From contig NZ_CP144164.1 of the NCBI RefSeq assembly GCF_037478005.1, forward strand, positions 3,472,001 to 3,536,000: a stretch of DNA of 64,000 nucleotides. The letters run 5' to 3'. Below the pieces are notes generated by a model that saw only the letters and a program-made list of their open reading frames with translations, made no database searches and was not told the DNA's origin. The DNA comes from Alteromonas sp. M12. Its GTDB lineage: Bacteria; Pseudomonadota; Gammaproteobacteria; Enterobacterales; Alteromonadaceae. Made by a program: the position numbers and the translations under genes. Within the stretch, counting starts at the first letter, position 1, and the number at the start of each line of letters is the position of its first letter. Positions 42,496-51,260 of this stretch are shown piece after piece.

Positions 42496-44346
42496 TTAAA
42501 ACTCAGGGGTTTGTGGTGCAGGCAAGTTAGTTTCTTGCAAACTACGAGCTTTAATATCGGCAATATCGCCACCGAAATCAAACAGACTCACATCGCCACG
42601 CTCTGCGGCCATTTTGGTACGTAAATCAGCTGTAGCCTGAACATTAATTGTCAGATCGTTATCGATTACAACGCCATATCCCAACGCACCTTCAATAGTG
42701 ACTAGCGAACGCTTTATGTCATCTAACACTAACTGAGGTTCACGAAGAAGTGGGTCTCCCCAACCGCCGCCGCCCCATGTATTAAAGTAAAGGATATCGC
42801 CTTTTTTCACTTCAATACCTTCACATTTTGCTGGCAAAGTTTCTTCTGTACCATCAGCGCGATTTAGTAACTTAGTCGAGCGCATACCTGGCGCTCCACC
42901 ATTTACACCCCAAGGGTAGGTTAACCAACGATCATCATGAATTGCAATTTGGCCATCATTTAGGAAACGATAACCCACTGATAATCCATTACCACCGCGA
43001 TGCAGACCTACACCACCTGAATCAGGTATGGTTTCGTATGCTTCTACCCGCAATGGGAAATACGCTTCAATGAACTCATTCGGCACGTTGGTAAAGCCTG
43101 GCCATAAAGAATGACCGTCAGGGCCATCACCGGCAGGGCGTCCAGGAATACCACCAAAACCAATTTGAAACAGTTGGAACCACTCGCCTTTATCATCGTA
43201 ACCAGAATAAAATAAATGGGGAGAATCTGAAAAGCCCGCCGCATTCATCGCTTCAGGTGCACCTTGTCCTAACAAGCCGCCCATGACATCAAAAATTCTG
43301 CCCAATGCATGGGTTCTGCCCGACAATGCTGCCGGATAATTAGGTTTCAACAAGCTACCTTGAGGAATACGCACATCCACAAGATCGTAGAAACCATCGT
43401 TGAACAATATTTGCGGATCCACTAAGTTAATGGTGAATGAGCCGAAAAACATTTTGAACATATCTTCATTGAGATAGAAGTTAATCGAACTTTTTGCTTG
43501 CGGATCAGTACCGTCAAAATCAAATATAGCCTTGTCACCTTCACGCCACATTTTACAACGAATTTTATATGGTCCTTTACCCACGCCGTCATCACATAAA
43601 TAATCTTCAAACACACGAGGTTCTTCAGGTACCAACATATTAATGATGGCAGACATAGCAGTATGGTTACGCTCTAACATCACTTCCATAGTGGAATAAA
43701 ACACGTCATCGCCAAAACGGTCGGCAATTTCAATCACTCGTTTTGATGCCGTGTTACAGGCAGCTACTAACGCGTTTAAATCAAATCGGTTCCATTGCGG
43801 GGTACGCACATTATGCAAAATAAGTTCAAGTATATCGGTTTGCAACACACCTTTTTTATACAGTTTTGTAGGTGGTATACGTATCCCTTCTTGGAAGATG
43901 GATTCGGCTTTAATTGGAATTGAACCCGGTACCATACCGCCGTTATCGGACATATGCCCAAACATGGCAGACCATGCTATGTGGCGTCCTTCACGGAAAA
44001 TAGGCACAAGTACTAACCAATCAGGTAAGTGAGATACGGCAGCGTTACACATGTAAGGATCATTGGTGAGTAACACATCTCCTTCTTCCATTTGACCGGT
44101 GAAGGCTTCCATAAATCCATGGATAAATGAGCCAAACTGACCTACTACCATCTTGCCATCTCTATTAGCGATCATAGGGAAGCAATCACCTTGCTCGCGG
44201 ATCCCTGGACTCATTGCCGTTCTAAATAAAACTGCATCCATTTCTTCGCGGGCATTTTTCAATGCATTTTCAATAATATCAACGGTAACCGTATCTGCTT
44301 CAACACGTTTAAGAGGAGCGCTATTGGTTTCAATAATTTTATTCAT
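42496..44346 (-). CDS. Hydantoinase B/oxoprolinase family protein (HyuB-like)
   Basis: Second subunit of an ATP-dependent hydantoinase/oxoprolinase-type enzyme, 616 residues. Family marks are EEMDAVLFRTAMSPGIREQGDCFPMIANRDGKMVVGQFG, MFGHMSDNGGMVPGSIPI, DPYMCNAAVSHLPDW, and PDSGGVGLHRGGNGLSVGYRF. The related acetone and acetophenone carboxylases are built the same way, so carboxylation or ring opening are both possible. It is paired with the HyuA-like gene 12 bases upstream and is the last gene of the operon, with a double terminator behind. Substrate unknown. Confidence 0.92.
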   Translation of the reverse strand: MNKIIETNSAPLKRVEADTVTVDIIENALKNAREEMDAVLFRTAMSPGIREQGDCFPMIANRDGKMVVGQFGSFIHGFMEAFTGQMEEGDVLLTNDPYMCNAAVSHLPDWLVLVPIFREGRHIAWSAMFGHMSDNGGMVPGSIPIKAESIFQEGIRIPPTKLYKKGVLQTDILELILHNVRTPQWNRFDLNALVAACNTASKRVIEIADRFGDDVFYSTMEVMLERNHTAMSAIINMLVPEEPRVFEDYLCDDGVGKGPYKIRCKMWREGDKAIFDFDGTDPQAKSSINFYLNEDMFKMFFGSFTINLVDPQILFNDGFYDLVDVRIPQGSLLKPNYPAALSGRTHALGRIFDVMGGLLGQGAPEAMNAAGFSDSPHLFYSGYDDKGEWFQLFQIGFGGIPGRPAGDGPDGHSLWPGFTNVPNEFIEAYFPLRVEAYETIPDSGGVGLHRGGNGLSVGYRFLNDGQIAIHDDRWLTYPWGVNGGAPGMRSTKLLNRADGTEETLPAKCEGIEVKKGDILYFNTWGGGGWGDPLLREPQLVLDDIKRSLVTIEGALGYGVVIDNDLTINVQATADLRTKMAAERGDVSLFDFGGDIADIKARSLQETNLPAPQTPEF

Positions 44347-44358
44347 GATAAACTCCTA

Positions 44359-46431
44359 CTACTTATTCTTGGTGTTAACAGGGTTAATTAACAAGTTACC
44401 AACTGAATCTACTGTGGCAACGTAACCAGGCAAAATCACGGTTGTCGAATCCATTTCACCTACAATGCAAGGTCCTGGCACTTTTAGGCCTACGCCCATC
44501 TTTGCACGTTCATAAATGGCCGCATCATGATATTGACCATCATGATAAATCTTAGTGTCGGCGATTTTGCAATCCACCAGCGCTGTAGTACCTGTAATCT
44601 GCTTACTTTCAGGCAACGCCGTAGAAGAAGCCGAGACGATAGCTCTTACCATTACAATTTCATGGCCATCATCAAGAGCAAAGGTAAACAATTGAGTATG
44701 TTCTTCGTCAAAGCGGTCGATTAATAGATTCAAACCCTGAGCTTCGAAATCAGCTTTTGAACATTCAATAGATAATTGGAAAGCTTGACCGGTATAGCGC
44801 ACATCAGCCTGCAACGTAACGTCTAACTCGTCTTTACCAATACCATCAGCAATCAGAGTTGATGCGGCTTTATCGGTTAACTCTTCAAATAGTTTTGTTA
44901 ATGACGCCTTATCGGTATCTTTAATAAGCGTAACAAAGGTTTTTGACGCTTCATCTTTTACCACTGTAGTGGCATCACCGTAAGCACATAATACGCCTGG
45001 ACCAGGAGGAATAATGGTTGGCCAAGAATCGGTTAGAATGCCCAGTGCGTTAGCATGAAGGGGACCGGCACCACCAAAGCCAACTAGCGCGAAATCTCTT
45101 GGATCAAAACCTTGCTCGACCGAAACTAAACGTAACGCACCGAACATGGCTTCGTTGGCAATGCGGATGATACCTTCAGCGGCTTCTTCAACAGATATCT
45201 CCATTGCATCAGCCACTTTTTTAACCGCTGCAACAGCCGCGGACTTATCAATTGCCATTTTTCCGCCAAGTTGCACGTCAGAAGGCAAATACCCCAGCAC
45301 GACGTTGGCATCACACACTGTTGGCTCCACACCGCCTTTCATATAAGCAGCAGGGCCTGGTTTAGCACCGGCAGACTCTGGACCTACACGTAATGCTTTG
45401 GTTAATTCAGGAACAAAGGCTAAAGAGCCGCCCCCAGCACCAACCGTACGCACATCAACCGAAGGAGCTCTTACAACCACATCACCTACTCGTGTTTCCC
45501 GTCTAATTCGAGCTTTGGAGTTTTGAATTAGCGCGACATCCGTTGAAGTTCCGCCCATATCAAAGGTCAGAATGTTGTCGTAACCTGCTGCAGAGGCAAA
45601 GTGAATAGCACCTGAAACACCACCAGCGGGGCCACTCATCAATAGATTTACTGGGTTATCCGCAGCAGCGTTAGCCGAGGCCAATCCACCATCTGAACGA
45701 AGAATCGATAAATGCAGATCTTCACCCATGGTTTTATGCAATGAAGCTTGCAAATTATCAACATATCGAGCCACTTCAGGTCTAACGTAAGAGTTCACGA
45801 CCGTGGTTTCTGTACGCTCATATTCTTGCATTTCTGGCACGATATCACTGGAAATACTAATAGGAACATCAGTAAACACGGTAGCGGCTATTTCTTTAGC
45901 GCGTTTTTCGTGGTCACCATTTACGTATGCGTTAATAAAACAAATGGTAAGCGCTTCAACTTCACCAGTAGCTTTTAGTTTACGTAAATCTTCAAGTAAT
46001 GCATTTTCATCCAACTCAACAGATGTTGAACCATCAGCATCCATCCGTTCATTTGCTTCAATAGTCAGCTCTAACGGTGCTAATAATGGTTTTTTAACAA
46101 AGCTTACCCAACCACCTAATCCGCCAGGACAAAAAGATCGAGCAACTTGCAATACCTGCTTGTATCCGCGGGTTGTGACTAGACCTACTTTGGCACCTTT
46201 ACCGGTAAGAACGGCATTGGTTGCAACCGTAGTACCGTGCATAACACGGTTTATTTGTTTAGGATCAATACCGGATTCTTCACAAATTCGAGCGATACCG
46301 TTTAATACGCCAACTGATGAATCATGTGGTGTAGAGGGAACTTTCGCAGTGTGAGTTTCACCGTTGCTTTCGTTGATTAGCAAAAGGTCTGTAAAAGTAC
46401 CTCCTACATCAACACCTAATCGATAACTCAT
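44359..46431 (-). CDS. Hydantoinase A/oxoprolinase family protein (HyuA-like)
   Basis: ATP-binding subunit of 690 residues with an actin/hsp70-like fold. It begins MSYRLGVDVGGTFTDLLLINE, where GVDVGGTFTD is the first phosphate motif. VMHGTTVATNAVLTGKGAKVGLVTTRGYKQVLQV, MSGPAGGVSGAIHFA, FDMGGTSTDVALI and GFGGAGPLHANAL follow in the expected order. I take ATG 46431, which has AAGGAAAAC just before it; an in-frame ATG six codons earlier is less likely. It activates the substrate amide or carbonyl by phosphorylation, working with the HyuB-like subunit. The HMG-CoA-lyase-like gene ends 61 bases upstream. Confidence 0.93.
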   Translation of the reverse strand: MSYRLGVDVGGTFTDLLLINESNGETHTAKVPSTPHDSSVGVLNGIARICEESGIDPKQINRVMHGTTVATNAVLTGKGAKVGLVTTRGYKQVLQVARSFCPGGLGGWVSFVKKPLLAPLELTIEANERMDADGSTSVELDENALLEDLRKLKATGEVEALTICFINAYVNGDHEKRAKEIAATVFTDVPISISSDIVPEMQEYERTETTVVNSYVRPEVARYVDNLQASLHKTMGEDLHLSILRSDGGLASANAAADNPVNLLMSGPAGGVSGAIHFASAAGYDNILTFDMGGTSTDVALIQNSKARIRRETRVGDVVVRAPSVDVRTVGAGGGSLAFVPELTKALRVGPESAGAKPGPAAYMKGGVEPTVCDANVVLGYLPSDVQLGGKMAIDKSAAVAAVKKVADAMEISVEEAAEGIIRIANEAMFGALRLVSVEQGFDPRDFALVGFGGAGPLHANALGILTDSWPTIIPPGPGVLCAYGDATTVVKDEASKTFVTLIKDTDKASLTKLFEELTDKAASTLIADGIGKDELDVTLQADVRYTGQAFQLSIECSKADFEAQGLNLLIDRFDEEHTQLFTFALDDGHEIVMVRAIVSASSTALPESKQITGTTALVDCKIADTKIYHDGQYHDAAIYERAKMGVGLKVPGPCIVGEMDSTTVILPGYVATVDSVGNLLINPVNTKNK

Positions 46432-46492
46432 AACGTTTTCCTTTTTCAAATTCTTGTTTTAAATATTTTTATTTAAGGTTTTATTATTATTT

Positions 46493-47392
46493 TTATGCAG
46501 GATGCTTTTTACGCAACCACGTCTTTGCATTACCGCCTTTGGCGGTTTCCGTTAACTCTACGGCTAGATCTGAAGCAGCTAATAAGGTTGGCATATCAAT
46601 ACCTGTCTCATAGCCCATTTGCTCGCACATCATTACCACATCTTCTGTTGCCACATTACCACTGGCGCCGGGGGCGAATGGACAACCACCTAAACCAGCA
46701 ATTGAAGCGTCAAATCTTCTTACGCCTGCGGTTAAAGCGGCGTATACATTAGCTAAGCCCATCGCGCGAGTATCATGAAAATGGCAGGCTATTTTGTCCT
46801 CACCGAACTTTTCAATAAGTGGCAGCATCAATTCAACAACGCCTTGAGGATCCGCTGCACCTATAGTGTCAGCAATAACCAAGCGCGATGCGCCCATATT
46901 GATTAACTTTTCAGCTAAGTCGATAACTTGCTCAACAGGAATAATGCCTTCAAAAGGACATTCCCAAGCAGTTGCTAAATAAACCTGTAATTCAACATCA
47001 GTGCCTTTACCTGCTTCGATAACTTGCTCAATCATGCTCAGAGTTTGCTGGTTATCCATACGAATATTTTTTTCGTTCATGGTGTTCGATGCAGCCATTA
47101 CTAAGGACGCCAATTTGATCTGATTTTTTTGCGCCAGCTCAAACCCTTTCATATTGGGAATTAGCGCAGAAAAGTGACAATCTGCTTTTGGCAGTTGTTG
47201 ACAGATTTCATCGGTTCCAGCCATAGCTGGTACGGCTTTTGGCGATACAAACGCCCCCACTTCAACACCATCTAGGCGCGCATCTGTAAGAACCTGTATA
47301 AGTTGCAAGCGTTGTTGCGGAGTTAGCACCTTGGCTTGGTTTTGAATGCCATCACGAGGGCCAACATCGTTAATGTAGACTCGATTACTCAT
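46493..47392 (-). CDS. HMG-CoA lyase-like (HMGL/DRE-TIM) aldolase
   Basis: DRE-TIM metallolyase of about 299 residues that would cleave a 3-hydroxyacyl-CoA such as HMG-CoA to acetyl-CoA and a keto product. The N-terminus MSNRVYINDVGPRDGIQNQ holds the catalytic Arg and metal-binding Asp, EVGAFVSPKAVPAMAG replaces the usual EVTSFVSPKWVPQ, and ACHFHDTRAMG gives the metal histidines. GGCPFAPGASGNVATEDVV has the catalytic Cys. Start ATG 47392 overlaps the stop of the CaiB-like gene by 8 bases. The substrate may be citramalyl- or HMG-type CoA made by the CaiB transferase; that is inference. Confidence 0.88.
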   Translation of the reverse strand: MSNRVYINDVGPRDGIQNQAKVLTPQQRLQLIQVLTDARLDGVEVGAFVSPKAVPAMAGTDEICQQLPKADCHFSALIPNMKGFELAQKNQIKLASLVMAASNTMNEKNIRMDNQQTLSMIEQVIEAGKGTDVELQVYLATAWECPFEGIIPVEQVIDLAEKLINMGASRLVIADTIGAADPQGVVELMLPLIEKFGEDKIACHFHDTRAMGLANVYAALTAGVRRFDASIAGLGGCPFAPGASGNVATEDVVMMCEQMGYETGIDMPTLLAASDLAVELTETAKGGNAKTWLRKKHPA

Positions 47393-48599
47393 TACCAGCC
47401 CCTTTAATTGCACCACTTTGAACAAGTGAATCGATGCGTTCTTGAGACATATGTAGCAACTCTGTCAAAACCGACTGGGTATCTTGACCAAGAACAGGGG
47501 CAGGCGAAAAAGACTCCTCATCAGTACGTGAGAATTTGATAGGGTTACCCGGCCCTTTAGTACTTTTTCCATCAGGATGTTTTAACTCAACGACCATGTT
47601 GCGATGCAATACTTGCTCATCGCTTAATGCTTGCGACAAGTTATTCACTGGCGCACAAGGAATACGCTTGGCTTCCAACTGTTCAATCCAATAAGCCGAG
47701 GTATTTTGACTTAAAATCTCGTTTAATTTTGCATTGATGAAGTCTCTGTCTGCCCATCGACCTGGCTGTCCGTCATATTTGCTGTCGTCAAACTCAGGGC
47801 ACTTAACCACTTCATTTAGGTTTTTCCAGAAATTGTCAGTGATCACTGCAATAACCACGAAACCATCAGAGGTTTGAAAGGTATTGTAAGGAACATGAAC
47901 AAAATGCGAATTTCCAATTGGGTATGGGTTCTCACCAGATAAAAAGTGCATGGTGGCCATGTAATTAAGCATTGAAATTTGGCAATCCAGCATGGAAATA
48001 TCCACATCTTGCCCTTTACCGCTAGTTGCCCGTTCAATAATGGCTGATTGAATTCCCATTACCGCAAACATGCCACCGCCTAAGTCGCCAATGGGTATAC
48101 CAGCTCTTACTGGGTTTGTCTGATCGGTGCCAGTGATTGACATACCGCCACCCATAGCTTGAGCAACTTGGTCAAAAGCAGGACGTTTAAATTTAGGGCC
48201 GCTGCTACCAAAGCCAGTAATGCTACAAGTGATAATGCGAGGATTAATTTTACTTAGTGTGTTGTAATCAATACCCAGGCGGTCAGGAACGCCAGCGCCA
48301 AAGTTGTTCACCACAACATCTGACTCTTTCACTAATTCATAAAAGACTTGTTTGCCTTCTTCACTTTTCAAATCGATACAAATACTTTGTTTATTGCGAT
48401 TTAATGTAATGTAGTAAGCCCCCATTCCATCTAACGAATTTTTCGGATCGCTGGCTAATAGCTTGCGAGTTCCTTCCCCTTGTAGAGGTTCGACCTTAAT
48501 CGTTTCTGCACCTAAATCAGCCAATAACATAGCGCAATACGGCCCTGATAACATATGTGTTAGATCGATTACACGTATACCAGAAAGCGGCTTGTTCAT
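47385..48599 (-). CDS. CaiB/BaiF family CoA-transferase
   Basis: Class III CoA-transferase of 404 residues that would load an organic acid onto CoA. Family signatures are GIRVIDLTHMLSGPYCAMLLADLGAETIKVEPLQGEGTRK, YYITLNRNKQSICIDLKSEEGKQVF, VVNNFGAGVPDRLGIDYNTL, and VQAMGGGMSITG-like DQVAQAMGGG. The conserved catalytic Asp is the one in MLDCQISMLNY. Start ATG 48599 has GGAGAAAAG before it; the open frame upstream to 48665 is not expected. A CCTGAAAGTA sequence (48625-48634) like that at the regulator promoter lies just upstream. Its donor and acceptor are unknown. Confidence 0.9.
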   Translation of the reverse strand: MNKPLSGIRVIDLTHMLSGPYCAMLLADLGAETIKVEPLQGEGTRKLLASDPKNSLDGMGAYYITLNRNKQSICIDLKSEEGKQVFYELVKESDVVVNNFGAGVPDRLGIDYNTLSKINPRIITCSITGFGSSGPKFKRPAFDQVAQAMGGGMSITGTDQTNPVRAGIPIGDLGGGMFAVMGIQSAIIERATSGKGQDVDISMLDCQISMLNYMATMHFLSGENPYPIGNSHFVHVPYNTFQTSDGFVVIAVITDNFWKNLNEVVKCPEFDDSKYDGQPGRWADRDFINAKLNEILSQNTSAYWIEQLEAKRIPCAPVNNLSQALSDEQVLHRNMVVELKHPDGKSTKGPGNPIKFSRTDEESFSPAPVLGQDTQSVLTELLHMSQERIDSLVQSGAIKGAGNE

Positions 48600-48683
48600 T
48601 CTTTTCTCCAATTTATTTTTGTGTCCTGAAAGTAGACGAGTCACGGCACTGTAGGGTGCCATCACCCGTCACTTGAAATGTGC

Positions 48684-51260
48684 TTAAAAGTTATAAGCGA
48701 ATTCAACGCCATACTCAGCAAGCGCTGAAGGGTGGATAAAAGATCCGCCAAATTCAGGTGCTGGAATGACTTCTTGTAAATATTCTTCGTCGGTGATGTT
48801 TTTGCCGTAAATCGCTAGTGTCCAGTTATCAGCTTCTAGAGCAATGCGCGCATTTACAGTGAAAAATGAATCACGTTTAGCATTATTGAAGTTTTGTGAA
48901 TGAGGGCCCGGTGGAACACCGCCACCTAAGGTGCCGAAAAAGTCCCAAATTGTAGGCGTTTCTTCACCTTGTAAGGTGTGGAAATAGGTTTCACCTGTGT
49001 ATTGATAATCCACTCGAGTGGTTACCCAAAACTCATCGTTGATAGGCTTCTCATAGCTAAAGCCTAAGGTATAGGTTGTATCAGGTGACTGCGGCGCTTT
49101 GTTGCCAACAGTGATTGGACGACTGCGGTTTTCTTTGATTTCTGAATCAAGTAAACCAAGCCCTGCAAACACTTTAAAGCTCTCGGTAATATCCGCGGTT
49201 ACATCAAGTTCAAAACCTTGAATTTCAAGCTCATCAATAGTACTCACAGCACGCAACAAACCAAAAGGTCCGGCGAAAAACTCGAAAAACTGATTGTCTT
49301 CAACGTTGGTTTTGAACACCGCTGCATTCAAGCGAACCTTGTTATCCAGCAATTTAGATTTGATGCCCAACTCTATATTAGTGGTAACTTCTTTATCGTA
49401 ATCATCCGTTACCAATAATTGTGCATCCACTGCATCACCAGGGTTACCAGTACCTGAGCTGTTGAACCAAAAATCTAAAGTGGCTTGGGTACCCAGTGAA
49501 TTAAAACCACCACTTCTGAAGCCGACCCCGTAACTGGCATACGAATTAACGTTATCGGATAATTCATAACTTAAAGTAACTTTGGGTTGGAATTGGGCAA
49601 ATGAGCGACTGCGGTCTGGAATACCATCTGGGTTACCAATTAGTCCAGGGTTAATTAGTCCAACTTCGCCATCAACAATAGTATTAATGTTAAGGCCAGA
49701 CGCGGTCACATATGGCACGTTGTTAGATACTGTTCTGTCTTCATGGTCGTAACGCAAGGCAACAGATACTTCTAGTTTTTCGGAAACGTCATATTCCACT
49801 TGACCAAACGCAGACAAGACCGATGTGTCATAAGTATCATCGAACAATAAATCGGTCGGATTAGGCCCAGATGCAGGCACATAGGATTGACGCAAGAACC
49901 CTTGGCCTTGATCAGCACCATAGGCGACCACTACATCACGGTCAATTTCAGCGAAATACAGACCGGCAATCCAGCGTAAATCAGCACTGTCGTCATCAGA
50001 GGTAACTCTTAACTCACCACTGAAATCGGATTGACTGCGCTCTTGATATTGGTATCCATCACACGAACTAGGTGTGTATGGTCCATACACGCCAGTGAAT
50101 TCCACGCCGGGAGGAAAGATGCCGAAGGGTGCGAAAAATTCACCAAACAAATCGGTTCTATCAGCACCACCTAACGCAGTTGGCGTGTTATTCAGGGTGG
50201 CACGATCAGTTTGACACTGAGGTGTTAACTCATAGCCATAAAAGGAAGCGCTGGTGCCATCTGATAATAATGTTTCTTCAAGATCGTTATACGACAACAC
50301 ACCGGTAACATCGTAACCGTCTAAATCCCAATCAGCTTTAATCGAAAGTTCAGTGCTGTCTTGCTCGTTTTCACCTGGTACGTTGAAGGCAAAAATGAAG
50401 TCATGATCATTAACGTCGGCATTGTAGGCGGGCTGATTAAATGCCTCTACAAATGAAGGTAAAGCAAACACAGCATTAAAGTTAATAGCACCACCTTTAA
50501 CACTAGAAACGCCGGCTCTCATATCAAGCGTAAGATCTTCACTCACATCCCACATTAAGCGCCCTTTAAGGGTGGTATCTTCTAGAAAATCTACCGAGTC
50601 TTCACCGGTGAAGATGTTCTCGTAATGGCCATCAATGGTATTATAACTGGCGGTAATTCGTCCTCTGACTGTTTCACTTAGACCACCGCTAATAATACCA
50701 TTTATACGCTGGGCGCCAGCATTACCAACCGCCACTTTAACGCTACCTTCAAGCTCATCGCTAGGCAAAGTGGTGGTGACTAGAATCGCACCAGCAACCG
50801 CATTACGTCCATACAATGCCCCTTGTGGGCCTTTCAAAATTTCGATTTGGGCAATATCAAGCAGCTCTCCGTTAAAGCCGTTTGGATTGGTCATCAACAC
50901 CCCATCTACCACGTAAGCAAAGGTTGATTCAGCATCTCGGGTGGAGACAATACCGCGGATATTAACCTGTGTGTCACCTACGTTTGCCGTGTCGACAATA
51001 TTCACGTTGGGCACAAGCGAGATAAAATCACCGGGACGCTCGATCCCCGCAGTTTCGATATCTCTGGCGGATAATGCACTCACAGCGATAGGTACTTGTT
51101 GTAAGCTCTCTGGACGTTTTCGCGAAATACTGATTAACTCAATAGTCTCTTCTTCAGCTTGGCTATCTTGCGCAAGGGCACCACCGGCAAAAGTAGTTGA
51201 ACTTGCTAACATTGATATCGCTATAGCATTACCTAACTTATTTCGGGTAAATCTAAGCAT
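48684..51260 (-). CDS. TonB-dependent outer-membrane receptor (operon importer)
   Basis: Outer-membrane transporter of 858 residues. The signal peptide ends FAGGALAQDS; the plug domain (about 45-160) has RPESLQQVPIAVSALSARDIETAGIERPGDFISLVPNVNIVD, VNIRGI, YVVDGVLM and LKGPQGALYGRNAVAGAILVTT. A 22-strand barrel follows and ends AEYGVEFAYNF with the terminal Phe. It resembles the IroN/FecA-like receptors that sphingomonads and alteromonads use for varied small molecules, so the ligand probably is the catabolic operon's substrate. Its start overlaps the regulator's end by 8 bases with GAGGG in front, so it is co-translated. Confidence 0.9.
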   Translation of the reverse strand: MLRFTRNKLGNAIAISMLASSTTFAGGALAQDSQAEEETIELISISRKRPESLQQVPIAVSALSARDIETAGIERPGDFISLVPNVNIVDTANVGDTQVNIRGIVSTRDAESTFAYVVDGVLMTNPNGFNGELLDIAQIEILKGPQGALYGRNAVAGAILVTTTLPSDELEGSVKVAVGNAGAQRINGIISGGLSETVRGRITASYNTIDGHYENIFTGEDSVDFLEDTTLKGRLMWDVSEDLTLDMRAGVSSVKGGAINFNAVFALPSFVEAFNQPAYNADVNDHDFIFAFNVPGENEQDSTELSIKADWDLDGYDVTGVLSYNDLEETLLSDGTSASFYGYELTPQCQTDRATLNNTPTALGGADRTDLFGEFFAPFGIFPPGVEFTGVYGPYTPSSCDGYQYQERSQSDFSGELRVTSDDDSADLRWIAGLYFAEIDRDVVVAYGADQGQGFLRQSYVPASGPNPTDLLFDDTYDTSVLSAFGQVEYDVSEKLEVSVALRYDHEDRTVSNNVPYVTASGLNINTIVDGEVGLINPGLIGNPDGIPDRSRSFAQFQPKVTLSYELSDNVNSYASYGVGFRSGGFNSLGTQATLDFWFNSSGTGNPGDAVDAQLLVTDDYDKEVTTNIELGIKSKLLDNKVRLNAAVFKTNVEDNQFFEFFAGPFGLLRAVSTIDELEIQGFELDVTADITESFKVFAGLGLLDSEIKENRSRPITVGNKAPQSPDTTYTLGFSYEKPINDEFWVTTRVDYQYTGETYFHTLQGEETPTIWDFFGTLGGGVPPGPHSQNFNNAKRDSFFTVNARIALEADNWTLAIYGKNITDEEYLQEVIPAPEFGGSFIHPSALAEYGVEFAYNF

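Noticed and set aside
45803..46354. Plus-strand frame of 183 codons
   Set aside because: Antisense to the clearly conserved HyuA-like gene; composition is a mirror of that gene and no motif is present.
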